Shown: positions 55,775 through 64,000 of the stretch, one piece after another
Layout: the number at the start of each line of letters is the position of its first letter
Position numbering within the stretch: position 1 is the first letter of the stretch
Made by a program: the position numbers and the translations under genes
Notes under the pieces: model-generated
Database searches by the model: none
Seen by the model: only the letters and a program-made list of their open reading frames with translations
What the model was told of the DNA's origin: nothing
NCBI GenBank assembly: GCA_023375675.1
Contig: JALQBC010000004.1
Coordinates: forward strand, 1,178,001-1,242,000
Direction of reading: 5' to 3'
DNA: 64,000 bases
DNA from: Cytospora piceicola
Lineage: Eukaryota > Ascomycota > Sordariomycetes > Diaporthales > Cytosporaceae

Positions 55775-57718
55775 TCACTCGTCGTCGTGCATCGTCAGGA
55801 GCTTGTCGTCCGTGATGCAACCCTTGCTGGCGTCGCTCACGAGCGTGGCGTACTTGGCCAGCGTGCCCCTGAGCACCCTGTGCGGCGGCGCCTTCCACAG
55901 CTTCCTCCTCGCCTCCAGCTCCGCGTCCGAGACCTCCAGGTTGATGACGTGCTCCTCGGCGTCGATGACGATCTTGTCGCCGTCCTTGACCAGCGCGATG
56001 GGGCCTCCCACCATGGCCTCGGGCACGACGTGGCCGATGATGAAGCCGTGAGAACCGCCGGAGAAACGTCCGTCCGTCAGCAGCGCGACGTCCTGGCCCA
56101 GGCCGGCGCCCATGATGGCGGAGCTGGGCTTCAGCATCTCGGGCATGCCGGGGCCGCCCTTGGGGCCCTCGTAGCGGATGATGACAACAGTCTTCTCGCC
56201 CTTCTTGATCTCGCCCTTCTCGAGGGACTTGATGAAGTCGTCCTCGGCGTCGTACACCTTCGCCTTGCCCTCGAATCGGAGACCCTCCTTTCCGGTGATC
56301 TTGGCAACGGAGCCGCCTGGTGCAAGGGATCCACGGAGGATCTGGATGTGGCCGGTTGACTTGATGGGGTTGCTAAGCGGGCGGATGATTTGCTGGTCAG
56401 AGGGGAAGTCGGGGAAGGCCTCGAGGTTCTGCTTCATGGTCTTGCCAGTCACGGTAACTCCGGATCCATCGATGAGACCCTCCTTGAGCAGGAACTTCAG
56501 GACGGAGGGGATACCACCAGCATTGTAAAGGTCCTCAAACAAGTACTTGCCAGAGGGCTTCAGGTCGGCCAGCAGAGGAGTCTTGTCAGAGATAGCCTGG
56601 AAGTCCTCCAGGGTCAACTTGACACCGACGGCCTCGGCGATGGGGATGAGATGCAGGACGGCGTTGGTGCTACCTCCCAGAACGCTGAGCAGCACAATGG
56701 CGTTCTCAAAGGCCTTTCTCGTCATAATGTCGCTGGGTCGGATATCCTCCTTCAACAGGTTCCTGATAGCCGCACCGATACCGTCACACTCAGCCTTCTT
56801 GGCAGCGCTCTCGGCCGGGAAACTGCTGCTTCCGGGCAGGGTCATGCCCAGGGTCTCGGCGGCAGTGGCCATGGTGTTGGCGGTGTACATGCCACCGCAG
56901 GCTCCGGCGCCGGGGCAGGCGTTCCGGATGATGTCGAAGCGCTGCTCCTCGTTGATCTGGCCGGTGATATACTGTCCGTAAGCCTGGAAGGCGGAAACGA
57001 TGTCCAGGGTGTTGCCATTCTTGGAGCAGCCTGGCTTGATGGTTCCACCGTAGACCATGATAGAGGGCCTGTTCACACGTCCCATGGCCATCAACACACC
57101 AGGCATGTTCTTGTCGCAGCCCGGCAGGGAGATGTTGGCGTCGTACCACTGGCCGTTCATGACGGTCTCGATACTGTCGGCAATGATCTCTCGGCTCTGC
57201 AGGGAGTAGCGCATACCGGTGGTACCCATGCTGATACCGTCAGACACACCAATGGTGTTGAATCGGTAGGGCACGAGGCCGGCCTTGGCCACGGACTCCT
57301 TGACGAGGTTCGAGAGGTCCATCAGGTGCATGTTGCAGGGGTTTCCCTCGTACCAGACGGAAGAGATTCCGACCTGGGCCTTGTTCATGTCCTCTTCAGT
57401 GAGACCGGTGGCGTAGAGCATGGCCTGGGAGGCGCCCTGGGACTTGGGCTGGGTAATGGTGGCGGAGACCTTGTTGATCTTCTCGTCGGCAGCCCGGGCG
57501 GAGGTTGTGGAGAGGAGGCGGCTACACAATGCGGCATCGTTAGCATGATTTGATCTTGACTTCCTGTCCTCAATCAATGGATTAATGGATCAATGGATCA
57601 ATTTATCAATTGATTGATTGATGGATGGTCAAAACACATACGCATGGCCATTTGAGGCCAGGTACCGGCCTGCTGCCAGAGCTCTAGGAGCTCTAGCTCT
57701 CAGGAGCGTGGGAAGCAT
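55775..57718 (-). CDS. ILV3: Dihydroxy-acid dehydratase, mitochondrial
   Basis: Exons 57642-57718 and 55775-57521 over a 120-nt intron (GTATGT...GCTAAC...TGTAG); 607 residues. The N-terminus [26 protein letters not shown] is a mitochondrial presequence. The enzyme makes 2-keto acids for valine, isoleucine and leucine synthesis. Iron-sulfur ligands and active-site motifs are present: [38 protein letters not shown], and [16 protein letters not shown] near the C-terminus. Length fits the fungal family. A second possible acceptor (GACAG at 57564-57568) would keep frame and add 15 residues, but the GCTAAC branch site favours the downstream one. The intron is full of ATTGATCC/ATCAATTG-type short repeats. 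A TGACTCA box stands 132 bases before the start. Confidence 0.97.
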
Positions 57719-57849
57719 CGTATTTGTTTAGTCACACGAATTGGACTGGACGGCGGACCGAGTGGGATGGACCAAGGAAGATTTATTCAAGGCTGTTGTT
57801 GCATCAATACATTGCTCTATGTAAGGAAGAGTCGAAGGGTGGTTGAGGA

Positions 57850-57856
57850 TGACTCA
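57850..57856. promoter_or_regulatory. TGACTCA box, Gcn4/CPC1-type site
   Basis: A perfect 7-bp match to the binding site of the cross-pathway control activator (Gcn4 in yeast, CPC1/CpcA in filamentous fungi), placed where it would activate the amino-acid biosynthesis gene downstream. Confidence 0.6.
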
Positions 57857-58105
57857 AAAGGTTGCAATTGAGACAGCAGCTTAGTCGATTCGAATCCTGC
57901 ACTCGGGATCACAGGGACAATCACAGGAACACACCAAACACACAGCCGGACGACAATATTTCTTGAAGTTCCGAGCGAAATCGGCACCGAAATTTCCACT
58001 TGCATGGACATCAACTGGACCAGGTGCTCCCCCCTGCCAGCTGTTGACCCCGCTATACCCCACCTGCATTGTAAGGAGATACAGAAGCTCTCCGATTGGT
58101 CTAGG

Positions 58106-58163
58106 TACCTAGGTACCTAGGTATGTCTGGGCTGGTAATCCTTACCTACCTGGTACCTAGGTA
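58106..58163. repeat. Cluster of three TACCTAGGTA palindromes
   Basis: Copies at 58106-58115, 58114-58123 (overlapping by two bases) and 58154-58163, with related words between them. See the finding on this motif. Confidence 0.85.
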
Positions 58164-58511
58164 CTATTTGATACGTCTGGGGGGTGCAATAAGTAACAAT
58201 AAGTAACAGCAGCATTACAGGAGAGGACTTATAAGAGTGCCAGAGGATTGACTTATACCAATGAAGAGTGTACGCTGATTCAACAACTACAAGTCAGATA
58301 CGTAAGACATATGTACTGCATGGTAGCTGCAGCTGTCTCTCGATACACACGTAGTCCGAGGTCCGAGGAAGAAATGCCGACAAGCAGCTATGGAGCACCG
58401 GTATAAACAAAAAAAAACCGAAGGAAACCAACTCATGGGAACCTTGGAAGGCCACACAGCAGGACAGGAAATATGCTGGGGAAGCCCTTAAGTAATTGTT
58501 CACCTCCTCAA

Positions 58512-59047
58512 TCATCGGCCCCCAACCATGCGTCCACCCCACACACCAAACACCACGCCGATGATGGTAACATAGCAGACGGCTATCGCGTCCATTAGGT
58601 AGGGGCTGGGCGGCGTTGGTTCGGGCCTCTGAGCATTGGTCGTCATGTGGTCATCCTGGCCGTGTCTTGAGTGCCCAAGCGGAGGGACGCCTACTTCTGT
58701 CTCTGCCGGTATATCATGAACTTGCTTGTCATGCAACTTTCTTTTGTGCATGCTCTGAAAAGCATTAACGACAATGATCTAATAGCTCGATGGGCACATG
58801 CCCACGGCGACAACCAAGGTTCGAAGTAGCTCACCAATCCGCTGCCAAATACAGGTGGCAAATCGCTCGTCCTGCTAGCCAAGTGTTCGGGAGGGTAGCG
58901 ATGGGCCACCATAGCCGTGTGATCATCAGCCTCGCAAGGCCCTCCCTCTCTTCGTTGGGCCTTAGCCATCTCCGACCCGAAGCTCACACCAAGAGGCTCG
59001 ATAGTCGCAATGGTCGTGGACTCGTCAAGAAAGGTGTTGTCGGTCAT
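58512..59047 (-). CDS. Small two-exon protein with C-terminal membrane span
   Basis: Exons 58835-59047 (71 codons) and 58512-58754 are joined over an 80-nt intron with GTGAGC donor, TTAAT branch-like site and TTTTCAG acceptor; 151 residues. I do not recognise it. Exon 1 encodes MTDNTFLDESTTIATIEPLG and a polar stretch with no domain. Exon 2 is polar to about residue 122 (HSRHGQDDHMTTNAQRPEP) and then has a hydrophobic span, DAIAVCYVTIIGVVFGVWGG, before a short basic end. This is the arrangement of a tail-anchored membrane protein. Evidence that it is real: clean splice sites, phase-0 join and a continuous open frame on both sides. Evidence against: no family match and weak codon bias. Confidence 0.5.
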
Positions 59048-59797
59048 ACTCTCCTAGCTGCAGACATCCATACTGTGGACGTGACCGGCGTCCTTGCCCT
59101 GACGAGGCTGGGTAGTCAGACTAGTGTTGGTGATAGTAGATGCTGATGATTGTCTAGCCAGAGCGATTGCTGTGAGCATATAAACTTGAAAATTCAGGAA
59201 CGGATGCATTTCGTCGGTGCGATGATAGTGTTGCTAGTGTTTTGGGCGCATGTAAATTGAAAAGGAATCTTGGAAGTGTCTGATTAGATGGGGGTATTGA
59301 AACAAGTGGACGAAGTGGAACTGCGAAGCTGGAACCGGCCGACATTAAGAGAAAAACATAGCCCTTCCGGCAGGTACTTAGGCATGTAGCATAGTAACAG
59401 CAGGCGTAGACTGCGCACCTGAGCACCTGGGCAGTCAAGCAGCGCGAAAGACTTCATGGCTGCCCAGGTGTACGGTGAATCGCTGTTTCCTCAAACTGAA
59501 TTGGGCATCACGTCAAAAGAGACTTCCAGCAGAGACCACCCGAATTGTAGTCTTCCAGGCAAAGTCTGTGAAGGGCTAATGTGAAATTCAAATTCAACGA
59601 CTCCTGAGTCCTGCTTGGGTGATCTATACGACAATATCAGGTATGTGAGGATATAGTCATTGTGGGAACTGGCCCATCATGTAGTACCGTTCAAGTGCCG
59701 TGGGAGCCAATCATGAGTCTTCCTATGCTTGGGAGACTTCACTGCTGAGGGCGCCCGCGGAAACCCTTAAGCATTTTGGTTTCCGGGTGCCTATTCA
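59048..59797. other. Upstream of small membrane protein, nothing else
   Basis: 750 bases between the start of the small gene and the stop of ClpP; only short frames. Confidence 0.5.
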
Positions 59798-60736
59798 TTA
59801 TTTCGAGTCCTCTTTGTCCTTCTTGTCGCTCTGCGCCGCCGGCCTCTTGAGTAATATCTCATCAATGATACCCGCCTCCTTTGCCTCATGCGCCATCAAG
59901 TACTTGTCCCTCTCCATCATATCATTGACCGTCTGGATGTCGTACTTCTCGAAGCCGAACGACTGGTTCAGGTGCCTCCGGACAATCTCGTTGACCTGTT
60001 CCCGTATCCGCTGTATCTGCGTCGCGTAGATCAAAATGTCCGAGGCCTGCCCCTTGGTCCCTCCCAGCGGCTGGTGCACCATGATCGAGCTGTGCTGCAG
60101 CGCGTAGCGCTTGCCCGCCTCGCCGCCGAGGAGGAGGATCGCGGCCATGGAGGCCGCCGCGCCGACGCACACTGTGGATACCGGCGACTGGATGTAGCTC
60201 ATGGTGTCGTAGATTGCCAGCCCGGAGCTGATCTCCCCGCCGGGAGAGTTGATGTACATGGTGATGGGTTTCTCAGGCGCGTCGGACTCGAGCCAGAGGA
60301 GCTGGGCTACTATGGCGGCGGACACCGTATCGTCTATGGCGCCATTGAGGCATATGATTCGTTCCTGGAGGTGGCACAGGAAGTCAGTGCAAACACTTCA
60401 ACATGTTTCGCATCTTTTGAAGCCAGCCGCGCACCTGTAATAACTTGGAGAAGATGTCGGCTGCTCTCATGTATCGTCAGCGAGCTTGTTTTTGTGGACA
60501 ATGGGTAATCTAATGGATGACGCACAGGTCCTCCAACCACCGGACTATATTCATCAGCGGATATCATGGCTTGAGCTAGGTTGGCTGGGGCGTACTGTGA
60601 CTTCAGTAATGTAGGGCATTGGGATCGAGGCTGCTGGTGGGAATGCGCCCGCCCGGTTCGGGAACTGGGAAAAGTTGCGCCTGCGCGTGGTCGAAATACC
60701 CCTGAGAAGGCGCCATGATGCTCTTTGGCTGTTCAT
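59798..60736 (-). CDS. clpP: Mitochondrial ATP-dependent protease subunit ClpP
   Basis: Four exons: 60596-60736, 60526-60544, 60435-60460 and 59798-60364. Introns are 51, 65 and 70 nt. 250 residues. MNSQRASWRLLRGISTTRRR is a mitochondrial presequence. The joins give PYITEVT-SGGWRTS-DIFSKLLQ-ERIICLNG, the standard ClpP opening, even though exons 2 and 3 are only 19 and 26 nt. The catalytic Ser lies in GAAASMAAILL, His in MVHQPLGGTKGQASD, and the Asp region in ERDKYLMAHEAKEAGIIDEIL. ClpP forms tetradecameric rings and degrades proteins fed by ClpX in the matrix. Many yeasts lack it, but filamentous fungi keep it. The gene is divergent from another probable mitochondrial gene, 309 bases apart. 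Confidence 0.95.
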
Positions 60737-61045
60737 AGCGGCGGCTGAGCGATCCTGTTGGATGGTGTTGAGAGAAGAGGGTCGTGAATGATATTGTTAT
60801 TCTTGAGTTGTTGTCGCATTGAAGTGACGTCGAAAATCCGGGGCCGGCCCTCAAGGGCTTGGAGCTCCACTGTCCCGGCGCCGGGCGGTCTAGTTTAAAC
60901 CCCCTGACGCGCCGACGCGCCTCGCTAAAACTTAGCCTGAGATAGGCTCTATCAGCTTCACAACCACAACTTTCGCCTGTTTGGATCGTCCTATCTTGCA
61001 AGCCTATCATTGCAATACACTGGGCTCTGAATTTAACTCATAGCA
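60737..61045. promoter_or_regulatory. 309-bp bidirectional promoter of two mitochondrial genes
   Basis: Compact spacer between divergent start codons, with GC-rich words GGCGCC and GACGCGCCGACGCGCC. Shared regulation is likely but not shown. Confidence 0.5.
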
Positions 61046-62374
61046 ATGAATCGCTCTATAAAGTTGCAAAGTAGGCCTGCTATTCATGGAGGGAGACCAT
61101 ATCTGCAGGCCAGGAAATTCGCAACCAATAACGGACCGGTCGATTCTGCGCCCAAGCTTCAAACTCAAGCTCAGTCTGAGACACCCGATCTGAAAAAGCC
61201 AGGTCACAATGACTTTCTGTTCGACGGCCAGTTCGAGGTCAACGTTGATGAGAAGACCATAGCCACGGCTGCAGGGTCTCTACCCATCTCGCCTCTGTTG
61301 GATCCAAATTGGCAGGAAGCAAGAACACGAGCCAATGTGAAGCCTCGACCAGACAAGTCCAAGCTGAATCGCTTTCAGCGCCAGTTGTACCAGAACCCTT
61401 TCGGTGAGCCATAAAACCGACATAGGCATGTGGGTTATGCTAACCATGGGATTGTAGCACAAATGCTGGCCTCACCCGTACGGTCATGTTATGTCAGTCG
61501 GACAAGAGTCCCGGGTGCGTTTGTGCAAAGCTTTGGCCTCGTAAGGCATCCGGAAACGAACGATGTCTGGTGGATACCAGAAGGCATCACGCAGTCTGAG
61601 AAGAAAGCTGTCCCCGGGAAACCTGCGGAGCAGCCGCAAGGTTCTCAGCCGGCATCAACCAGCGATGAGACTGCAGAAAGCAGCAAAACCGCCGCCGTCG
61701 AGGCTGTCCCAGCTGTTACCGGGGACAAGGAGGACAAAAGCGCCAAGCCAAGGATAATCTATCGGTATCCGTCACACGTGCTTGCAAGGCAAGATATGCT
61801 GCGGGAATTCTTCACCCCGGGCAGTAAACATAAGGGGGGTCACTTTAGACTTGCCAGTGCTCCTCATGTCTCAGCCCTGGCCAAGTCGGCCATCTGGCGT
61901 GAGGACATGGACACTGTTATCCTTGACTTGAGCCGTCAACAGATCATGCATGACCTTCTCTACCTTTCCAAGCTCTGCGAGGAGCAGGGGAGGGGTTATT
62001 TCATCAGGGTGCACGACCCGAACGAAACAGGGAGGTATGTCCGCCGTTGGTCCTTCTTATGGCTTGGTGAGTGTGAAAACCATACTTCTGGGGCAGAGGC
62101 CCAGAAGTCTGCAACAGGACCTGAGAAAGTCGAAGATGGCCCTGGACAGTACGCTACCCTGGACATCGACGGCGTTCCTAAAACAGAGATCACACGGCCT
62201 CTCTACAATTTGCCGAGACTCCTTGGCTCTGAAAATATGCAACGACTAAGGTCTGAATCGTCCATCCTGCGCGAGGGTACACTGTTTTTGTTGAGGGGTC
62301 AGCGAAGCGCGAAGCTGAACATGAGGCTATGGAAACTTCAGGGCTATATGGCGGATTACAGCAAGATGAAGTGA
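61046..62374 (+). CDS. Conserved-looking fungal mitochondrial protein
   Basis: Exons 61046-61403 and 61458-62374 over a 54-nt intron (GTGAGC...TGCTAAC...TGTAG); 424 residues. The N-terminus MNRSIKLQSRPAIHGGRPYLQARKFA is basic and lacks acidic residues, like a mitochondrial presequence. The core reads KLNRFQRQLYQNPFAQMLASPVRSCYVSRTRVPGAF, then VRHPETNDVWWIPEG, VLARQDMLREFF, and YVRRWSFLWLGE. This style matches fungal mitochondrial (perhaps ribosome-associated or respiratory-growth) proteins, but I cannot name the family. Residues about 180-240 are Ala/Glu/Lys/Ser-rich and disordered. The shared promoter with ClpP supports a mitochondrial role. Confidence 0.78.
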
Positions 62375-63685
62375 ACGAAACTACGCACGCTACCTACCAG
62401 GCCTATCGAGCAAAGAAGGACGGCCATCTGAAATTAAGGGAAACCTAGCCGGCCGACCTGCAGCTCAGACAAGTTCACTTGCGTCTGCTTGCCCTACTCC
62501 TACACAACCCCAAGCCAAGCGATGAGTACAGGGATACCAGGCTATGCACCTCTACCATCGATGGTAAGGGAATGTCCGATGCCCCCAAGAAGCTAAGGGT
62601 GGTACCGTCCTATAATAGGGGCAGACTTGATACCGCAGTCAATACGCTCGGGGTTCTGGCCTTCCGGACATAGCATGCGGAGCTATGCCGGGAATATTCC
62701 CTCGCGGAAGAAAGCCCACAATGTCCCGAATTACCGCGATTTTGGGACCCTGCGGGTGCCCCCCGCAGATCACCCCGACTATGGGCATTGGGTGGTGATC
62801 TTCGCTTATAAGCACAACTGGCCTGACTGGCAAGGCAGCAAGACTTGCTTATGCGAACATCACTGGCTGAACCCCACCTTCCCCTGGTGTTCCTGCAATC
62901 CACTGGCTCCATTCTGGCCTCAGTGAAATGGTCGGTCGGCAGGGGCCAGGCATTGACCACTCGATGAAACTGATTTGTAGCTTGTTTGCTAGACACAGCT
63001 GGTTGCTTACGAGTCCAGCCTGGAGCTTGGCAACACATCTTCACCCCTCATAGCCAACAACTTGCTGCCTTGTGAACAAGGACAACAACAAAGGATAAAG
63101 TATGTGTGTGACAGGCAACATTGATTGTCAATAAACAAATCGGCCTGAGTCACATGCACGAGTTGCACTTCCGCCGGCCTTCCGCTGGCCTTCCGCTGGC
63201 CTTCCGCGGGCCTTCCGCAAATGGACACAGCGCTAATATTCCGCCGCTGATTTCAAAGCAGGCCCGGCTGGGCCCTCCAAGGTTCCAATAGGAACACCAC
63301 ACGATGGAGATGTCCATGTCGCAATGTGGTTTAAAGTCCGCTGATGTTAAATCCAATTATGGCTCCTCCCGCTGGTCATAACTATTTGCCATATGCAGGA
63401 CATATCTTGCAGCGGAAAATCTGAGTTTCGTGTGATGGAGCAACCCACAGAAGCGAGCACGATGATGAATCATATCATGTTGAATTTCTTCCCACCCCTG
63501 GACTGCAGTGCTCGTATTATCAATCACACATGCTCATGTCTGAGATAAACGCAAACTCTAGGAGATATCTTGGCTATAAGATGGCTCACTGCCACGGTTC
63601 ACACCATGTCGAGGTCCCGCAGTAACCATCCGATATCATCAACATCCTACTGTTTGCACCACCAATACATCTCATCTTCGAAGCC
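62375..63685. other. Intergenic with an 11-bp tandem repeat
   Basis: 1.3 kb without a recognised gene. The plus frame at 62627-62926 has no domain and lacks a spliced continuation. Tandem repeat described separately. Confidence 0.5.
63169..63218. repeat. 11-bp tandem repeat, about 4.5 copies
   Basis: Units TTCCGCCGGCC, TTCCGCTGGCC twice, TTCCGCGGGCC and a partial TTCCGC, differing only at one base, about 470 bases before the oxidoreductase gene. Confidence 0.9.
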
Positions 63686-64000
63686 ATGTCTCCTCGATAC
63701 GAATCCAAGGGCGATGCCGACGTGTCGCGGCTCGCACAACCCCTGACGTTTGAGCACTCCAAGAAGACCGCCATGAACCGCATTCTGAACAGCGCAATGG
63801 GGGAAGACTTGGCCACTTGGGACCCGAAGAACTTCGAGGCACGTGGTATCCCTACCAAGGAGTTAATCGAAGTCTATAGACGGTGTGTACTCATTGTCCC
63901 CGACAATGGTCCAGGTGCCACATCCTGCATGCAGCTCAACGTATTGAACCCGAGACTAATCTATACGCAGGTGGGGCGAAGGCGGATGGGGCATCAACGA
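63686..64000 (+). CDS. Old Yellow Enzyme / NADH:flavin oxidoreductase, N-terminus
   Basis: Exon 1 (63686-63882) starts MSPRYESKGDADVSRLAQPL and contains LTFEHSKKTAMNRILNSAMGEDLATWDP and FEARGIPTKELIEVYRR. An 88-nt intron (63883-63970, GTGTGT...CGCAG) leads to exon 2, which reads WGEGGWGIN and runs off the right edge. This is the opening of the Old Yellow Enzyme family: strand with (K)NRI/MxxAxM for FMN binding, then LxxxYRRWGEGGxGL. These FMN enzymes reduce activated alkenes with NAD(P)H, often in detoxification or secondary metabolism. Only about 75 residues of some 400 are in the window, so integrity cannot be judged. Confidence 0.8.
   Translation, partial: MSPRYESKGDADVSRLAQPLTFEHSKKTAMNRILNSAMGEDLATWDPKNFEARGIPTKELIEVYRRCVLIVPDNGPGATSCMQLNVLNPRLIYTQVGRRRMGHQR

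Noticed and set aside
56390..57553. 387-codon plus frame opposite the dihydroxy-acid dehydratase
   Set aside because: Antisense shadow of a highly biased gene; no domain.
62627..62926. 99-codon plus frame rich in Trp, Pro and His
   Set aside because: No family match, and no signal peptide or splice support.
1..64000. CRISPR array, bacterial operons or ribosome binding sites
   Set aside because: None seen; the sequence is eukaryotic with spliced genes.

Overview
The window is nuclear DNA of a filamentous ascomycete (Pezizomycotina, most likely Sordariomycetes; species not determined). The evidence is: short GT-AG introns of about 50-120 nt with CTAAC/CTGAC-like branch sites; fungal-specific families (HET domain, Zn2Cys6 plus fungal-TF domain, cerato-platanin, LysM effector-type protein, DUF7730-like); and a transposon remnant with the C-to-T/G-to-A decay of repeat-induced point mutation (RIP). 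I place 19 intact or partial protein genes and one broken gene. Most span introns, so coordinates are outer CDS limits with exons given in the text.

Left part (1-16.9 kb): a partial unknown gene on the edge, a methyltransferase, a divergent pair of probably mitochondrial genes (an ETFRF1/LYRM5-like LYR protein and a hotdog thioesterase), a stand-alone PKS/NRPS-type thioesterase, a cerato-platanin, an acyl-protein-thioesterase-like esterase and a secreted RNase T2. A 4.8 kb stretch without recognisable genes follows.

Middle (21.7-32.6 kb): a Zn2Cys6 transcription factor, a HET-domain gene interrupted by an in-frame stop and a frameshift, an NTF2-like protein and a DUF7730-like protein. Between these lies one copy of a decayed repeat whose second copy is at 45.4 kb.

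Secretome block (33.5-43.0 kb): four neighbours that probably act outside the cell on chitin, protein or lipid. They are a four-LysM protein, an astacin/metzincin-type protease, a GH18 chitinase with chitin-binding modules, and an SGNH hydrolase with an extra C-terminal domain. They form two divergent pairs with about 1.2 kb shared upstream regions. The block is followed at once by a 1.88 kb RIP-mutated Fot1/Pot2-like (pogo/Tc1) element with TA target duplication and then by more decayed repeat sequence.

Right part (46.9-64 kb): mostly housekeeping. It holds an unknown conserved-looking protein, a kinesin-14, a LOA1/Vps66-like acyltransferase, dihydroxy-acid dehydratase (branched-chain amino acids, with a TGACTCA Gcn4/CPC1 box upstream), a small two-exon membrane protein, mitochondrial ClpP with two micro-exons divergent from another probable mitochondrial protein, and the start of an Old Yellow Enzyme-type oxidoreductase. 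A perfect 10-bp palindrome, TACCTAGGTA, recurs at least 12 times, always between genes.
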